DNA of 64,000 nucleotides from JACPYF01 sp964348695 (GTDB lineage: Bacteria > Patescibacteriota > Saccharimonadia > Saccharimonadales > Saccharimonadaceae). Position 1 is the stretch's first letter; each line of letters begins with the position of its first letter. The stretch covers positions 189,745 through 253,744 of the forward strand of contig CAYGDI010000002.1 in the NCBI GenBank assembly GCA_964348695.1. Direction: 5' to 3'. Below are positions 6,387-15,489 of this stretch, piece by piece. Below the pieces are notes generated by a model. It made no database searches. It saw only the letters and a list, made by a program, of their open reading frames with translations, and was not told the DNA's origin. A program made the translations under genes and the position numbers.

Positions 6387-9221
6387 TTAGTAGATATCCC
6401 GGAGAGAACGCTCTGCCTGTACAATACTCTTATTGAGTTTTTTGACCCCGTCCTTTAATATATCCATCTGATAAGCCGTCGGGTTGTTTGCTCTCACAAA
6501 GCCTAATAGGCGTTCAATATGAGATACATCCCCAGACAATATCTGCCTGGACTCCCTGACAGAGCGATGAGTAGAAGGTGCCTTTGCGCCCATGAGATTT
6601 GCTAAGTGTTTCGCACCCTCCAATTTCTCGTCCAAACCTTGCAACATCTCTGCAGATTCCAAAACACTTCCTGCTACAGTTTTAGGTGCATGTTCCAGAC
6701 CCAGTTCGTCCCAAAGCTCCTTCCTCTTTTCAGCTCTCAATTTACTATTTCTCATCCTTTCATCGCGACTCATCGTGCCTGAAGGCGGTATTGTGCTCTG
6801 TTCTTCTTGCCTGTTACGTTCAGCGCGAAGCTGGTTTTCAAGATCGCGCACACGCTCCCATGTTTTAGGATTTTGTGATATTCGTAATACACGATACGCA
6901 TCGTATAATTGGCGAATAATGCCGTATTCTCTATCAGTACCGGCAGGCATGATATTAGGGAAGTCTTGTGCTAAATGTTCTACAACCCCATCGGTATCTT
7001 CAAAAGCATTTCGCATTGCAATTGATTCAGGATCTTGAGCTAGCCTTTTTAGCGCACCGTTTTCGATCTCACGTACCCTTGCAGCGGTGATTCCTAAGCC
7101 TAGCGCCATCGCTTCGGCTGCCTTAGGTGGTACACCTACTAGCCCGTATCTACCCTCTATTATGCTCTTTTCTGATGGTGTAAGTCTTGATAATAGACGT
7201 GCTATTTTTTCCTCACCTAAACTGATAGATATATCATGAAAAACACGCGCATTTTTGTCTTCGATTGGTGGTAGGTCATCTATGTTATCCAATCCTTCAG
7301 ACAACATACCCATCCATGGTCTTAGGTGTTCTATGTCATCTATATTCAGGTTTTCTTCCACCAGCTCCACCAGCTCTGCATCAGACGGTACTCTCTCCGT
7401 GTCTGAGCTATTGGTATATTCCTCTTGGATATTTTGGATCTTTTTCAATCTTTGCTGAGCGTGAATAGGAATACGGATCTGGTTTGACTCGTTTTGTGTA
7501 GATCTTTGCAAACTGTTCCAAAGTCTCATTCCCATGTATTTTCGCAAGTTAGGGTGTCTTTTATGCATATCTAGATCGTAGTCGTTGAGCAAGACAGTAA
7601 TTTCCTCTAGTCCTTTTTGAAAATAATCTTCAACGTCCAGGCTACCAGCAGCAGACTGCTTACTACATTCTGTGTCGGCTCTACTGTAGATAAACCTTAG
7701 TCGGTGCATAATATATTGCTGCGAGGCATGCTTATCCCCAAGTGCGATTCTTCTTGCGAAGCTGTCTTCTTGGGCCTGAGTCAGCCTTTGGTTCGGTAAG
7801 TTCCGGGAGTTGTATGGATCTCTTGGGTCAAAGGGTTTTAGGCCAAACATTTCCTCTAGAGCCTTGTCAGCGTTTTCCCGTTTTTCGGTCCAAGCGCCCT
7901 TGGTTTTTACTTCCTTGGGTTTTGTGTTTTCTTTTCGAATTTTCTCTACTATATTGACTGCATCCAGAGCGTCTTTTGAAAAACTAAACTCAAAAGGCAC
8001 CATATCATCATCGTTAAGATACTCTCTCTGTGGACGTTTGTTTGTGGTATTGGAGCGAGGTTTTCTGTCTCGGTATATAGTCTGTACTTTGTCTTGTAGA
8101 TCTGCGATCAGCATAATACGCTGCCAACTCGCGGCAAAATCTAGTGCGATGACCTTATCTTTTCCTTCAGCCGTTCTCAGCCCACGACCAAGCTGCTGCA
8201 AGAAAATCATCTTGGACTCAGTACCACGTAAAAATACCATAGTATTGATTTCAGGCACATCTATACCTTCGTTGAAAATATCAACCACTAGAAGTGTTGG
8301 TATGTCACCTCTGCGAAACGCTTTTAATCTCGCGTCCTGCTCCTCTTCGCCGAGGCCAGAGTGGAGCGTTTGGCCTTCTGGTATGAGTTGTGAAAACTCA
8401 TCAGCATACTGAATATCTGGGCAGTAGATAACTGTGCGCGGCTGTTCATGCTCTGCCTGAGCAGCTTGTATTTCACCAACTATCGCTTGCTGATAGTTGC
8501 GATCACGCTGGACTCTCGTCAAACGATCATTGATTTCTTTGAGCGTTGGCGGCATGTCTTCATCTACTAAAAGATCTTTTAGATCTGCCTCGTGCTCAGT
8601 AAACAACCTATAGTCGGGCTTCACCAACACACCTTCGGCGATAGCTTCTTCGAGAGTGTATTCGAAGACTTTTGGACCTAAGACTTCACTGATATCTTTT
8701 CCGTCCATACGTTCGTCGGTAGCGGTGAGTCCTATCTGAAAATCTGGTTCAAAATATTCTATCACTTCGGCATAGGTTGGCGCTGGGCCGTGGTGGCTTT
8801 CGTCAACAACTACGTAGTCAAATTCTTTGGGATCAAACGCTTGATAGTTTTTGGCATCGTCAGATCCACCTGTCATTTGTTGAAACGTAGCATAGACTAT
8901 CTGTTCTCGGTCTTCGTATTGTCCTTTATAAAAATTACCGTGAGATACTTCAGGATCTACAACATCAGCTATCGTGTCTCTAGCTTGTTCGAGAACTTGA
9001 CCTTTGTGGCATAGATATAGAACACGTGCATCAGGCTTTTCGTCCAAGTATTTTTTGATATCGTGCGCAACGGCATATGTTTTGCCAACACCAGTTGCAA
9101 CGTCAACATAACAAGATGAGATACCCGACTCGCGTGCATCTTCAACAGCCTCTAGCATATCGCGCTGAGGCAAATAGAGCTCAGGAGTTGCCAACTCCTC
9201 TCTGTACACGTCTTTCAACAT
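6387..9221 (-). CDS. SF2 (DEAD/DEAH) helicase fused to a sigma-70-like domain set
   Basis: 944-aa protein with two parts. Residues 1-380 are a superfamily 2 helicase: Walker A ATGVGKT (42-48), Walker B VVDESHH (138-144, DESH), GLTAT (164-168), VVDIFNEGIDVP (312-323) and QQLGRGLRT (342-350). Residues about 486-745 align with a housekeeping sigma factor in order: region 2-like (LDVEDYFQKGLEEI at 528-541, LRKYMGMRLWNSLQRS at 559-574), region 3 (IRIPIHAQQRLKKI at 582-595, compare TIRIPVHMIETINKL), VPSDAELVEL, and region 4 (LSRLTPSEKSIIEGRYGL 677-694; ITAARVREIENGALKRL 711-727). The tail is helical. It is monocistronic, with a -10 box 5 bp before the ATG. A role coupling DNA or RNA unwinding to promoter recognition or transcription recycling is conjecture. 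Confidence 0.85.
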   Translation of the reverse strand: MLKDVYREELATPELYLPQRDMLEAVEDARESGISSCYVDVATGVGKTYAVAHDIKKYLDEKPDARVLYLCHKGQVLEQARDTIADVVDPEVSHGNFYKGQYEDREQIVYATFQQMTGGSDDAKNYQAFDPKEFDYVVVDESHHGPAPTYAEVIEYFEPDFQIGLTATDERMDGKDISEVLGPKVFEYTLEEAIAEGVLVKPDYRLFTEHEADLKDLLVDEDMPPTLKEINDRLTRVQRDRNYQQAIVGEIQAAQAEHEQPRTVIYCPDIQYADEFSQLIPEGQTLHSGLGEEEQDARLKAFRRGDIPTLLVVDIFNEGIDVPEINTMVFLRGTESKMIFLQQLGRGLRTAEGKDKVIALDFAASWQRIMLIADLQDKVQTIYRDRKPRSNTTNKRPQREYLNDDDMVPFEFSFSKDALDAVNIVEKIRKENTKPKEVKTKGAWTEKRENADKALEEMFGLKPFDPRDPYNSRNLPNQRLTQAQEDSFARRIALGDKHASQQYIMHRLRFIYSRADTECSKQSAAGSLDVEDYFQKGLEEITVLLNDYDLDMHKRHPNLRKYMGMRLWNSLQRSTQNESNQIRIPIHAQQRLKKIQNIQEEYTNSSDTERVPSDAELVELVEENLNIDDIEHLRPWMGMLSEGLDNIDDLPPIEDKNARVFHDISISLGEEKIARLLSRLTPSEKSIIEGRYGLVGVPPKAAEAMALGLGITAARVREIENGALKRLAQDPESIAMRNAFEDTDGVVEHLAQDFPNIMPAGTDREYGIIRQLYDAYRVLRISQNPKTWERVRDLENQLRAERNRQEEQSTIPPSGTMSRDERMRNSKLRAEKRKELWDELGLEHAPKTVAGSVLESAEMLQGLDEKLEGAKHLANLMGAKAPSTHRSVRESRQILSGDVSHIERLLGFVRANNPTAYQMDILKDGVKKLNKSIVQAERSLRDIY

Positions 9222-9226
9222 TGTTA

Positions 9227-9232
9227 GTTATA
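9227..9232 (-). promoter_or_regulatory. -10 box immediately before the helicase-sigma gene
   Basis: TATAAC on the minus strand ends five bases before ATG 9221, so the transcript would begin at or beside the start codon (leaderless). No clear -35 hexamer was seen. Confidence 0.45.
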
Positions 9233-9270
9233 ATAACACATTTTTACAAAAAACACAATATATCTAGTAC

Positions 9271-11226
9271 TTAAACCAAAATTGCTTTTATACGGCGGAC
9301 ACCGGCAGAGCTGGCTTCTTCTTTGGTGATCTTGAAATGTTTGCCACCTTCGGCTAGTTGGCCCGTGTGATCGACATGTGGGCCACCACAGATTTCGATG
9401 CTAAATGGCTCTTCATTTTCTGCTTTCATAGTGTAGGCTTTGACAGTATCCCCGTATTTGTCACCAAATGCACCCTTTGCGCCCATTTTGAAGGCTTCAT
9501 CTGTTGGATATTCGGCAAAACTGACTGTTAGGTCTTTTTCAATCTGTTCGTTGACGATTTTTTCGACTTGGTCCAGTTGCTCGCGAGTCACTTTGCCGTC
9601 ATTACTAAAATCAAATCGAGTTCGCTCGGCGGTGACATTCGAGCCACGTTGAACTACGTGGTCACCCAGTACTCGACGTAGTGCTTCGTACATCAGGTGA
9701 GTTGCTGTGTGGAGCTTCTTGGTTTCGTCACTATGATCAGCCAGGCCACCTTTGAATACACCTTTTGTTGCAGTTTGTGAGCGTTGGCGTTGTTCTTGCA
9801 TAAGATCATCGAATGTTTCTTCCCAATTCTTTTCCACCCATACATCGTCTCTTTTCTTAGCTTCTTCGTATGACAATTCTTTTGGAAATCCATAGGTGTC
9901 ATGCAGCAGAAAGATGTCATTGCCAGATAAAGCTTTTATTTTTTTGTTGATTTGACGCTCACCTATAGGCGAGTTACCATCTATTGTTCCTGGTTGATAT
10001 TCATCTGGTATGAGTGCTAGTTTATCGAAAACTCTTAAACCTTTGCGTAAGGTCTGTCGAAATGCTTTTTCTTCTTTTACTAATGTTTCGATAATTTTCT
10101 CTCGATTTTCGGCAACTTCTGGAAAATCATCGTGATATAGATCGGCGATAACCGGTACGATTTCTTGTAAAAAGTTCTGTTCAATTCCTAGGTCGTGAGC
10201 TTTGACCATTGCACGACGAATTAGACGTCGCATGACGTAACCTTGCTCTTTGTTGCTGGGCGTCACGCCATCTACTGCCAAGAATGTTGCACCGCGTAGA
10301 TGATCAGCGATCACACGCATACTAACAGTGTGGTCATCATATTTTTTGCTTGAAAGCTGTTCTAACTTCTCGATAATTGGCCATAGCAGACTAATCTTGA
10401 AAACATCAGGACTGTCGATTGCTGCTGCAGCTATACGTTCTAGTCCACCACCAAAATCAACGTTCTTTTTCTCTAACGGTTCGAAACCATTTTCAGTCCG
10501 GCGGTACTGCATAAACACTTGGTTGCCGATTTCCATGAAACGCCCGCTGTCGCTGGCTGGATGCGGTTGGCCGTAACTAGCGTCGTGATTGTCGTCACCA
10601 AAGTCATAAAACACTTCGCTGTCTGGACCACATGGATCGCCAATTGGGGTTGTTTCTAAACCGCCATTTCGACTCCACCAGTTTTCGCCGTCGTCATAGA
10701 AAAATATACGACAATTGCCCATACCTTTTGCATCGCCATCCGCTGCGCTGCCGATCGAGACAATCTCTGCGTCGACGCCTTTTGATTTGAAAAGTTCTTG
10801 CCAAATGTTCGCAGCGTCGTCGTCGCGCGGTATGCCGTCTTTTTCACTACCAATAAAACACGAAACATATAGCTTGCTTGGGTCTAGCCCGACCTCGTCG
10901 ACTAAAAATTCAAATAGCCACGGAATCTGCTCGGCTTTTGTGTAGTCGCCCAGGCTCCAGTTTCCCAGCATTTCAAAAAAGGTTGTGTGGCTGTTGTCGC
11001 CGACTTCCTCGACATCTTGTCCACGGAAACATGTTTGGCTATCAACTAGCCGCGTACCGTCTGGATGATTTTCACCCAATAGATATGGGATGAGCGGTTG
11101 CATACCGCTACCGGTAAAAAGCGTCGTCGGGTCGTCATGCAAAAACAAGCTAGCACGAGAAATAGCTTTGTGGTTTTTTGCCACAAAAAAATCTATATAT
11201 TTTTTACGTATTTCCTGAGCTGTCAT
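9271..11226 (-). CDS. alaS: Alanine-tRNA ligase lacking the C-terminal oligomerisation domain
   Basis: Class II synthetase charging tRNA-Ala. The catalytic core begins TAQEIRKKYIDFF and contains the expected LFTGSGMQPL, CFRGQDVEEVGDNSHTTFFEMLGNWS and GGGLERIAAA motifs. The editing domain has zinc ligands HTATH (506-510) and CGGPHVDHTG (Cys613, His617). At 651 aa it stops just after the editing domain (SSAGVRRIKAI), whereas most bacterial AlaRS are about 850-880 aa with a C-Ala domain. The stop is followed by clean intergenic sequence, so this is a true short form and not a frameshift. TATAAT in an extended -10 context sits 9 bp upstream. Confidence 0.95.
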   Translation of the reverse strand: MTAQEIRKKYIDFFVAKNHKAISRASLFLHDDPTTLFTGSGMQPLIPYLLGENHPDGTRLVDSQTCFRGQDVEEVGDNSHTTFFEMLGNWSLGDYTKAEQIPWLFEFLVDEVGLDPSKLYVSCFIGSEKDGIPRDDDAANIWQELFKSKGVDAEIVSIGSAADGDAKGMGNCRIFFYDDGENWWSRNGGLETTPIGDPCGPDSEVFYDFGDDNHDASYGQPHPASDSGRFMEIGNQVFMQYRRTENGFEPLEKKNVDFGGGLERIAAAAIDSPDVFKISLLWPIIEKLEQLSSKKYDDHTVSMRVIADHLRGATFLAVDGVTPSNKEQGYVMRRLIRRAMVKAHDLGIEQNFLQEIVPVIADLYHDDFPEVAENREKIIETLVKEEKAFRQTLRKGLRVFDKLALIPDEYQPGTIDGNSPIGERQINKKIKALSGNDIFLLHDTYGFPKELSYEEAKKRDDVWVEKNWEETFDDLMQEQRQRSQTATKGVFKGGLADHSDETKKLHTATHLMYEALRRVLGDHVVQRGSNVTAERTRFDFSNDGKVTREQLDQVEKIVNEQIEKDLTVSFAEYPTDEAFKMGAKGAFGDKYGDTVKAYTMKAENEEPFSIEICGGPHVDHTGQLAEGGKHFKITKEEASSAGVRRIKAILV

Positions 11227-11235
11227 TCGTGCATA

Positions 11236-11241
11236 ATTATA
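11236..11241 (-). promoter_or_regulatory. Extended -10 promoter of alaS
   Basis: TGCTATAAT on the minus strand (TATAAT at 11236-11241) with the alaS ATG 9 bp downstream. It is divergent from the gene at 11299. Confidence 0.55.
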
Positions 11242-11298
11242 GCAGAAAACAAGTGTTAAAGAGGTGACAAATTGCCTATAACTATAATTAGTGTTTTA

Positions 11299-11862
11299 AT
11301 GAACTTAATGAAAACCCCAAGCGAAAGTTGGGTGGGCAACAGAAATACACTAATCGTAGATGAGATATCGCCAATACAAGAGTCTTGCACTGACTGTGAG
11401 GTGGCTAATAGTCAATATATTACTGCACTACAGCTTCAAGAATTAACCGAATATGTATACGATATAGTTGCTGGCCACAAAACGTCTCGAGACATCCTTG
11501 AGATACTAGAACCAAATGAAAATCTCGATGCCACATTCAAAGAATGGCTTCATGAGTTTTTCCCAGGTATTGGAGCAATGGAAAAACCAACTATAGATAG
11601 TCTGCGGTTTATCAATGACTTGAGCGAGGAAACTGCCGAATGGTTCATAAAACACGCAAACCGCAAGATTATGAACTATGAAACACTAGTGGGCAGCTGT
11701 GCAGGAAAAGGATTGAAGAAAATTGCACTCCACAAAAGCAAGAAGCAGGCAATAGTTGAGCTAACTATCTGTAACGGTGAGGTAGCAATTGCGAGAGATA
11801 GAAAAAAAAGCGCGTCACACACCATAACTGTAACCGCTCAAAAACTAGAACCTAAAGAATAA
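11299..11862 (+). CDS. Uncharacterised 187-aa protein
   Basis: Soluble, mixed-charge protein with no signal peptide or membrane helix; I do not recognise a domain. It contains a CTDCEVAN cysteine pair near the N-terminus and a basic C-terminal part (KGLKKIALHKSKKQ, ARDRKKSASHT) that could bind nucleic acid. TATAAT at 11283-11288 lies 10 bp before ATG 11299, fitting the leaderless pattern of this genome. The frame also starts earlier at TTG 11272 behind GAGGTG, giving 196 aa. It is divergent from alaS and its 3' end overlaps mnmA tail-to-tail by 11 bp. Confidence 0.7.
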   Translation: MNLMKTPSESWVGNRNTLIVDEISPIQESCTDCEVANSQYITALQLQELTEYVYDIVAGHKTSRDILEILEPNENLDATFKEWLHEFFPGIGAMEKPTIDSLRFINDLSEETAEWFIKHANRKIMNYETLVGSCAGKGLKKIALHKSKKQAIVELTICNGEVAIARDRKKSASHTITVTAQKLEPKE

Positions 11863-12883
11863 TCCCGCCACCTAGCACAACTTCACCGTCGTACAAAACA
11901 GCTGACTGACCAGATGCAATTGCCCGCTGGGGCTCATGTAGCAGTAACTTATCACCGTCTAACTTGGCATCTATCAGCGGCGCTCGGTGACGCATACGAA
12001 CTTGTATATTTTGCTGACTAGGTGGTTGATCTATCCAGTGAATATCGCTAAGCTCGACTTCTCTGCGCCAAAGTTGCTCGTTGTTGAGGTCTCGAGTCAC
12101 GTAGACTTTATTTTTGTCTATGTCTTTGCCCACTACATAATACGGCAACCCACCACCAACATCTAAACCATGGCGCTGACCAAGTGTATAAAAAATTGCT
12201 CCGTCATGTTGACCGACAGTCTGGTGAGTTTCAATGTCTACGATGCTACCGGGTTTAGTCTGTACAAATTCACTTAAAAATTCACGTATGCCAACCGAGC
12301 CTACAAAACATATACCCATGCTTTCTTTTTTGCTCGCAGTAAACAACCCGCGTTTTTTGGCCTCTTCACGGACTTCTGATTTAAAATAATCGCCTAGCGG
12401 CAACAATGTTTTTTCTAGAGCCTCGCGGGTAACACGATATAAAAAATACGTCTGGTCTTTGTTGTCGTCTTTGGCTTTTTTCAGCACTCCGTTTTCTACC
12501 CTGGCATAGTGACCAGTCGCAATCATATCTGCACCGTCCTCGACTGCTGCATCTAGAAAAAGTTTGAACTTCACCTCTTGGTTGCACATAATATCTGGGT
12601 TTGGCGTGCGACCAGCCTTGTACTCATCTATCATATAGTCGACAACTTTTTGTTTGTACTCTTTTTGAAAATCAAACACCTTGAAATCAATACCTAGCTG
12701 CACCGCCACACGTTTGGCATCTGCTAAATCGTCAGCCCACGGACATTTCATACCAGGTAAATCTTGTGTCCAGTTTTTCATATAAACACCGGTAACATCG
12801 TAACCTTGCTCAACTAAAAGTGCGGCGGTGAGACTACTGTCGACACCACCGCTCATACCGACATAGATTTTTTTAGCTGACAT
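11852..12883 (-). CDS. mnmA: tRNA-specific 2-thiouridylase MnmA
   Basis: Adds sulfur to U34 of tRNA-Lys, -Glu and -Gln to make s2U. The 343-aa protein has the PP-loop SGGVDSS near residue 12, catalytic cysteines in NPDIMCN (about 100) and GICFVGS (about 192), and the C-terminal barrel. ATG 12883 overlaps the end of the DUF218 gene; an upstream in-frame TTG at 12892 is less likely. The cysteine desulfurase that can supply its persulfide is two genes upstream in the same operon. Confidence 0.96.
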   Translation of the reverse strand: MSAKKIYVGMSGGVDSSLTAALLVEQGYDVTGVYMKNWTQDLPGMKCPWADDLADAKRVAVQLGIDFKVFDFQKEYKQKVVDYMIDEYKAGRTPNPDIMCNQEVKFKLFLDAAVEDGADMIATGHYARVENGVLKKAKDDNKDQTYFLYRVTREALEKTLLPLGDYFKSEVREEAKKRGLFTASKKESMGICFVGSVGIREFLSEFVQTKPGSIVDIETHQTVGQHDGAIFYTLGQRHGLDVGGGLPYYVVGKDIDKNKVYVTRDLNNEQLWRREVELSDIHWIDQPPSQQNIQVRMRHRAPLIDAKLDGDKLLLHEPQRAIASGQSAVLYDGEVVLGGGIIL

Positions 12884-13511
12884 AAAATCCAATTATTTTG
12901 ACCAGTTCGCCAAGAGCCAGCCACCAGCCAGCAGGCGTAAGGTACCAATTGTGTCGCCACTGTTTGTCGTGTGCAACAGGATGATTGATCACTTCGATAT
13001 CTGCCCCTGCACGCTTTTGAAACTCTAGGCTGGCGCGTTTTTGATGATAGGCTGAAGTCACCACAATAATACTATGTAGATTATTGTTACGTAGTAGTGC
13101 TTGTGTGTTCACTGCATTTTGCTGCGTGTTCACTGCATTTTCTTCCAGCAAGATATTATTTTCATCTATACCATAGAAGATAGCTTGCTTTTTCATTGCC
13201 TCGGCGTTGCTAGGACCACTCTTGTCTTGGGCGGCACCTGAAAAAATCAATCTATCAGCCCAACCATTTTTGTATAGTTTGATAGCTTCGGCGGTACGCG
13301 CCTCAGTATCCCCACCACTAATCGCCACTATAGCATCGGCTTTGTGGCATTTGCTATCTATGCTCTTTGTATCTGGTTTAGCAGCACATCGTTGCAGATC
13401 GTTTGGACCCAAATAATATGGTAGCAGTACAAAAAATAGACACACAAATACAAGCACGCTGATACCAAGATACTGTATTCTGCGTTTTGTGTTATGAGAT
13501 TTTTTTGGCAC
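12873..13511 (-). CDS. DUF218 (YdcF/SanA/ElyC-like) membrane protein
   Basis: N-terminal transmembrane helix (about residues 13-31) followed by the DUF218 fold: DAIVAISGGDTEART, RLIFSGAAQDK, NILLEENAVNTQ and IIVVTSAYHQKRA. Family members influence envelope barrier function or peptidoglycan precursor handling; the reaction is unsettled. The GTG at 13511 has AAGGAG seven bases upstream (13519-13524), a better start than the TTG at 13517. A perfect 16-bp duplication with 21-bp period makes the conserved ENAVNT motif occur twice. It overlaps both iscS and mnmA. Confidence 0.85.
   Translation of the reverse strand: MPKKSHNTKRRIQYLGISVLVFVCLFFVLLPYYLGPNDLQRCAAKPDTKSIDSKCHKADAIVAISGGDTEARTAEAIKLYKNGWADRLIFSGAAQDKSGPSNAEAMKKQAIFYGIDENNILLEENAVNTQQNAVNTQALLRNNNLHSIIVVTSAYHQKRASLEFQKRAGADIEVINHPVAHDKQWRHNWYLTPAGWWLALGELVKIIGFYVS
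13106..13142. repeat. In-frame 21-bp tandem duplication inside the DUF218 gene
   Basis: Two copies of a 16-bp word (GTGTTCACTGCATTTT) at 13106-13121 and 13127-13142, period 21 bp. It doubles the peptide NAVNTQ without breaking the frame. Confidence 0.9.
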
Positions 13512-14658
13512 GGCCAAGCTCCTTTTTGACGACCATAGAGATTATTTTAACAGCTTGAGCAATTTCTGTCTCAGTAGTTATACGCCCAAACGAAAGCCTC
13601 AGTGAACCATCGATGACATCGTTGGGTAAGCCCAGAGCTTTTAGTACATGAGATCGCGAGGCTTTGTTAGCGGCACAAGCAGAACCAGTGGCAACAAGCA
13701 CTCCTTTTTCCTCGAGCGCAAACAACAATCTCTCCGCGTCTACACCAGGCCACGCAATAGATAGAATGTGTGGAGCTGAGTGTTTTTTTGGACTGATTAT
13801 TTCTATATCATGATGTTGATCACGGAGCATATCAACGGCATGTGAACGGATATCCTGGAGCCTTTTAGATTCTTTTTTGCGTCGAGATTCAGCTAGCTCA
13901 AGTGCTTTTGTGAATCCTATGATGCCCACAACATTTTCAGTACCAGAGCGCAGACCATTTTCCTGGCCTCCTCCACTCACAATAGGTACAAGGGGTACGG
14001 AATGGCTAGCATACAAGATACCTGTTTGTTTCGGTCCGTACATTTTACCACCATTGAGCGTCATCATATCAACACCAAGTCGTGCAATGTTAATATCAAC
14101 AATACCTGCAGCCTGTGATGCATCTGTATGCAAAAAAAGCGGATGCGAGTTGCCTGTTTGTGCCCGTTTTAGTCGTTCGTTTTTGACATAGTCACTTAGT
14201 GCTTTTATGTCCTGTATCGTACCTGTCTCATTTTGGACAAGTGCAATTGTGATCAAAGTTGTATGTTTACGAATGGCGCTACGTATCGCCTCTATATCCA
14301 CTCGACCACTTGCATCTACATCGATAATACTGAGATCATCACTCGATCTATTATTGAGTTTCTGCAACACGGCGGGATGCTCAGTACTACAAGTAATAAC
14401 ATGCCCAGGAATACTCAACGCTAAATTGATTGATTCCGTCGCACCTGCAGTAAAAATAATATCTGTAGGTTTTGCGCCAATACACCGTGCCACCGTACTA
14501 CGTGCAGATTCTATACTGGAACGAATCTCTCTTGCTGGCTGATATGGTGCCGAAGGGTTGTAAAAATTTTCTTGAAAATATGGCTGCATCGCTGAAAATA
14601 CCACATCATCAATAGGCGTTGCAGCAGCGTAGTCTAGATATATGAGTTTTTTAGCCAT
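13492..14658 (-). CDS. Cysteine desulfurase (NifS/IscS family)
   Basis: PLP enzyme moving sulfur from cysteine to a protein persulfide. The 388-aa sequence has LDYAAATP at the start, TEHPAV (His94), the PLP lysine in NGGKMYGPKQTG (Lys205), RSGTEN (238-243) and the catalytic cysteine in ATGSACAANKASRSH (Cys328). It is first in a run with a DUF218 gene and mnmA, so a sulfur supply for tRNA s2U34 is the natural role; Fe-S assembly cannot be excluded. No scaffold protein gene is adjacent. Confidence 0.95.
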   Translation of the reverse strand: MAKKLIYLDYAAATPIDDVVFSAMQPYFQENFYNPSAPYQPAREIRSSIESARSTVARCIGAKPTDIIFTAGATESINLALSIPGHVITCSTEHPAVLQKLNNRSSDDLSIIDVDASGRVDIEAIRSAIRKHTTLITIALVQNETGTIQDIKALSDYVKNERLKRAQTGNSHPLFLHTDASQAAGIVDINIARLGVDMMTLNGGKMYGPKQTGILYASHSVPLVPIVSGGGQENGLRSGTENVVGIIGFTKALELAESRRKKESKRLQDIRSHAVDMLRDQHHDIEIISPKKHSAPHILSIAWPGVDAERLLFALEEKGVLVATGSACAANKASRSHVLKALGLPNDVIDGSLRLSFGRITTETEIAQAVKIISMVVKKELGRAKKIS

Positions 14659-15112
14659 GATGGGCTACGACACCCGGCTCAGCAACTAACAATGTACCTG
14701 TGCGAGGATCTCTTTTGTATAGCTCTCTCATCACTCGTTCATGATACATGCGTGTGGCAAGTGCAAGATTTGCAAGTTCTTGTCCTTTGAGAATTTTGTG
14801 ATTCTTACCACCATGCTCCACCTTTAATATACCTTTTGGATGAATTTCATATCTGACCGTCTGACTTTTTGGTTGACCATCTTCACCCTTCCATTCTTCA
14901 TGCCAAACCCAAGTATCTTCATCTAGACAAAAGAATTCACGAGTACGACCTTTTGGAATTTCACCAAAAAGTGTACGACCAATTTCTGACTCTAGTTTAA
15001 TAATCTGACGGTCAGTCAGTTGTTTTAAAGGACGTACCTGCTGTTGGCCAAATGATCGCTTGGGTTGATCACCAACAAGTAGCTGCATAGCTTGGTCTAA
15101 TATACTCGTCAT
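14651..15112 (-). CDS. Conserved-looking 153-aa protein of unknown function
   Basis: Soluble protein overlapping the start of the cysteine desulfurase gene by 8 bp, so co-translated with it. It has a basic N-terminal part (RSFGQQQVRPLKQLTDRQII), a central beta-rich part (TWVWHEEWKG, TVRYEIHPKGILKVEHGG) and a helical C-terminal part (LANLALATRMYHERVMREL). No family recognised. Position suggests a link with tRNA thiolation or simply shared transcription. Confidence 0.75.
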   Translation of the reverse strand: MTSILDQAMQLLVGDQPKRSFGQQQVRPLKQLTDRQIIKLESEIGRTLFGEIPKGRTREFFCLDEDTWVWHEEWKGEDGQPKSQTVRYEIHPKGILKVEHGGKNHKILKGQELANLALATRMYHERVMRELYKRDPRTGTLLVAEPGVVAHHG

Positions 15113-15133
15113 AATCTTATTATAGATCTTTTG

Positions 15134-15397
15134 TTATTGTAGAACTACTTTTCGCCATGATGTGTGCGTGTGAGTCGTACTAGTAATGAGTTTGACATTG
15201 GCTTGATCTGTCGCCCACTCCATTGTATCTTGAGTAGGTTCTGCAGTCTCATACACAGCACTAACTAAATCTTTTGTTGTATTGTACTGATCATACGAAG
15301 CAGACTCTTCTGATCGTTCGTTTGTTTGGGTCGTGTCTTGAGCCCATTTTGGCTGTTCGAAAGTAGCACGACTACTGTTTGGTGGATAAATAACCAT
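15134..15397 (-). CDS. Small hydrophilic protein, 87 aa
   Basis: Starts at ATG 15397 with GGAGG at 15406-15410, eight bases upstream; the in-frame TTG at 15412 lies within that ribosome site and is rejected. The product is rich in Thr, Ser, Gln and Glu (YDQYNTTKDLVSAVYETAEP) with no signal, helix or known domain. It precedes the 153-aa gene by 21 bp on the same strand. Confidence 0.65.
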   Translation of the reverse strand: MVIYPPNSSRATFEQPKWAQDTTQTNERSEESASYDQYNTTKDLVSAVYETAEPTQDTMEWATDQANVKLITSTTHTHTSWRKVVLQ

Positions 15398-15489
15398 TAA
15401 AAACGCCTCCAATGCGTCAATTTATTAAAATTTATTTTTTCTGAGCATTTTTGATGAGACTTTTTGTGTTGAAATTGTATTTAATAAGA

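Noticed and set aside
7810..8412. 200-codon frame opposite the helicase-sigma gene
   Set aside because: Entirely inside a gene with conserved motifs on the other strand; no start signals.
9271..9300. Frameshift truncating alaS
   Set aside because: No C-Ala-like coding sequence continues in any frame downstream; the next gene region follows with its own promoter.
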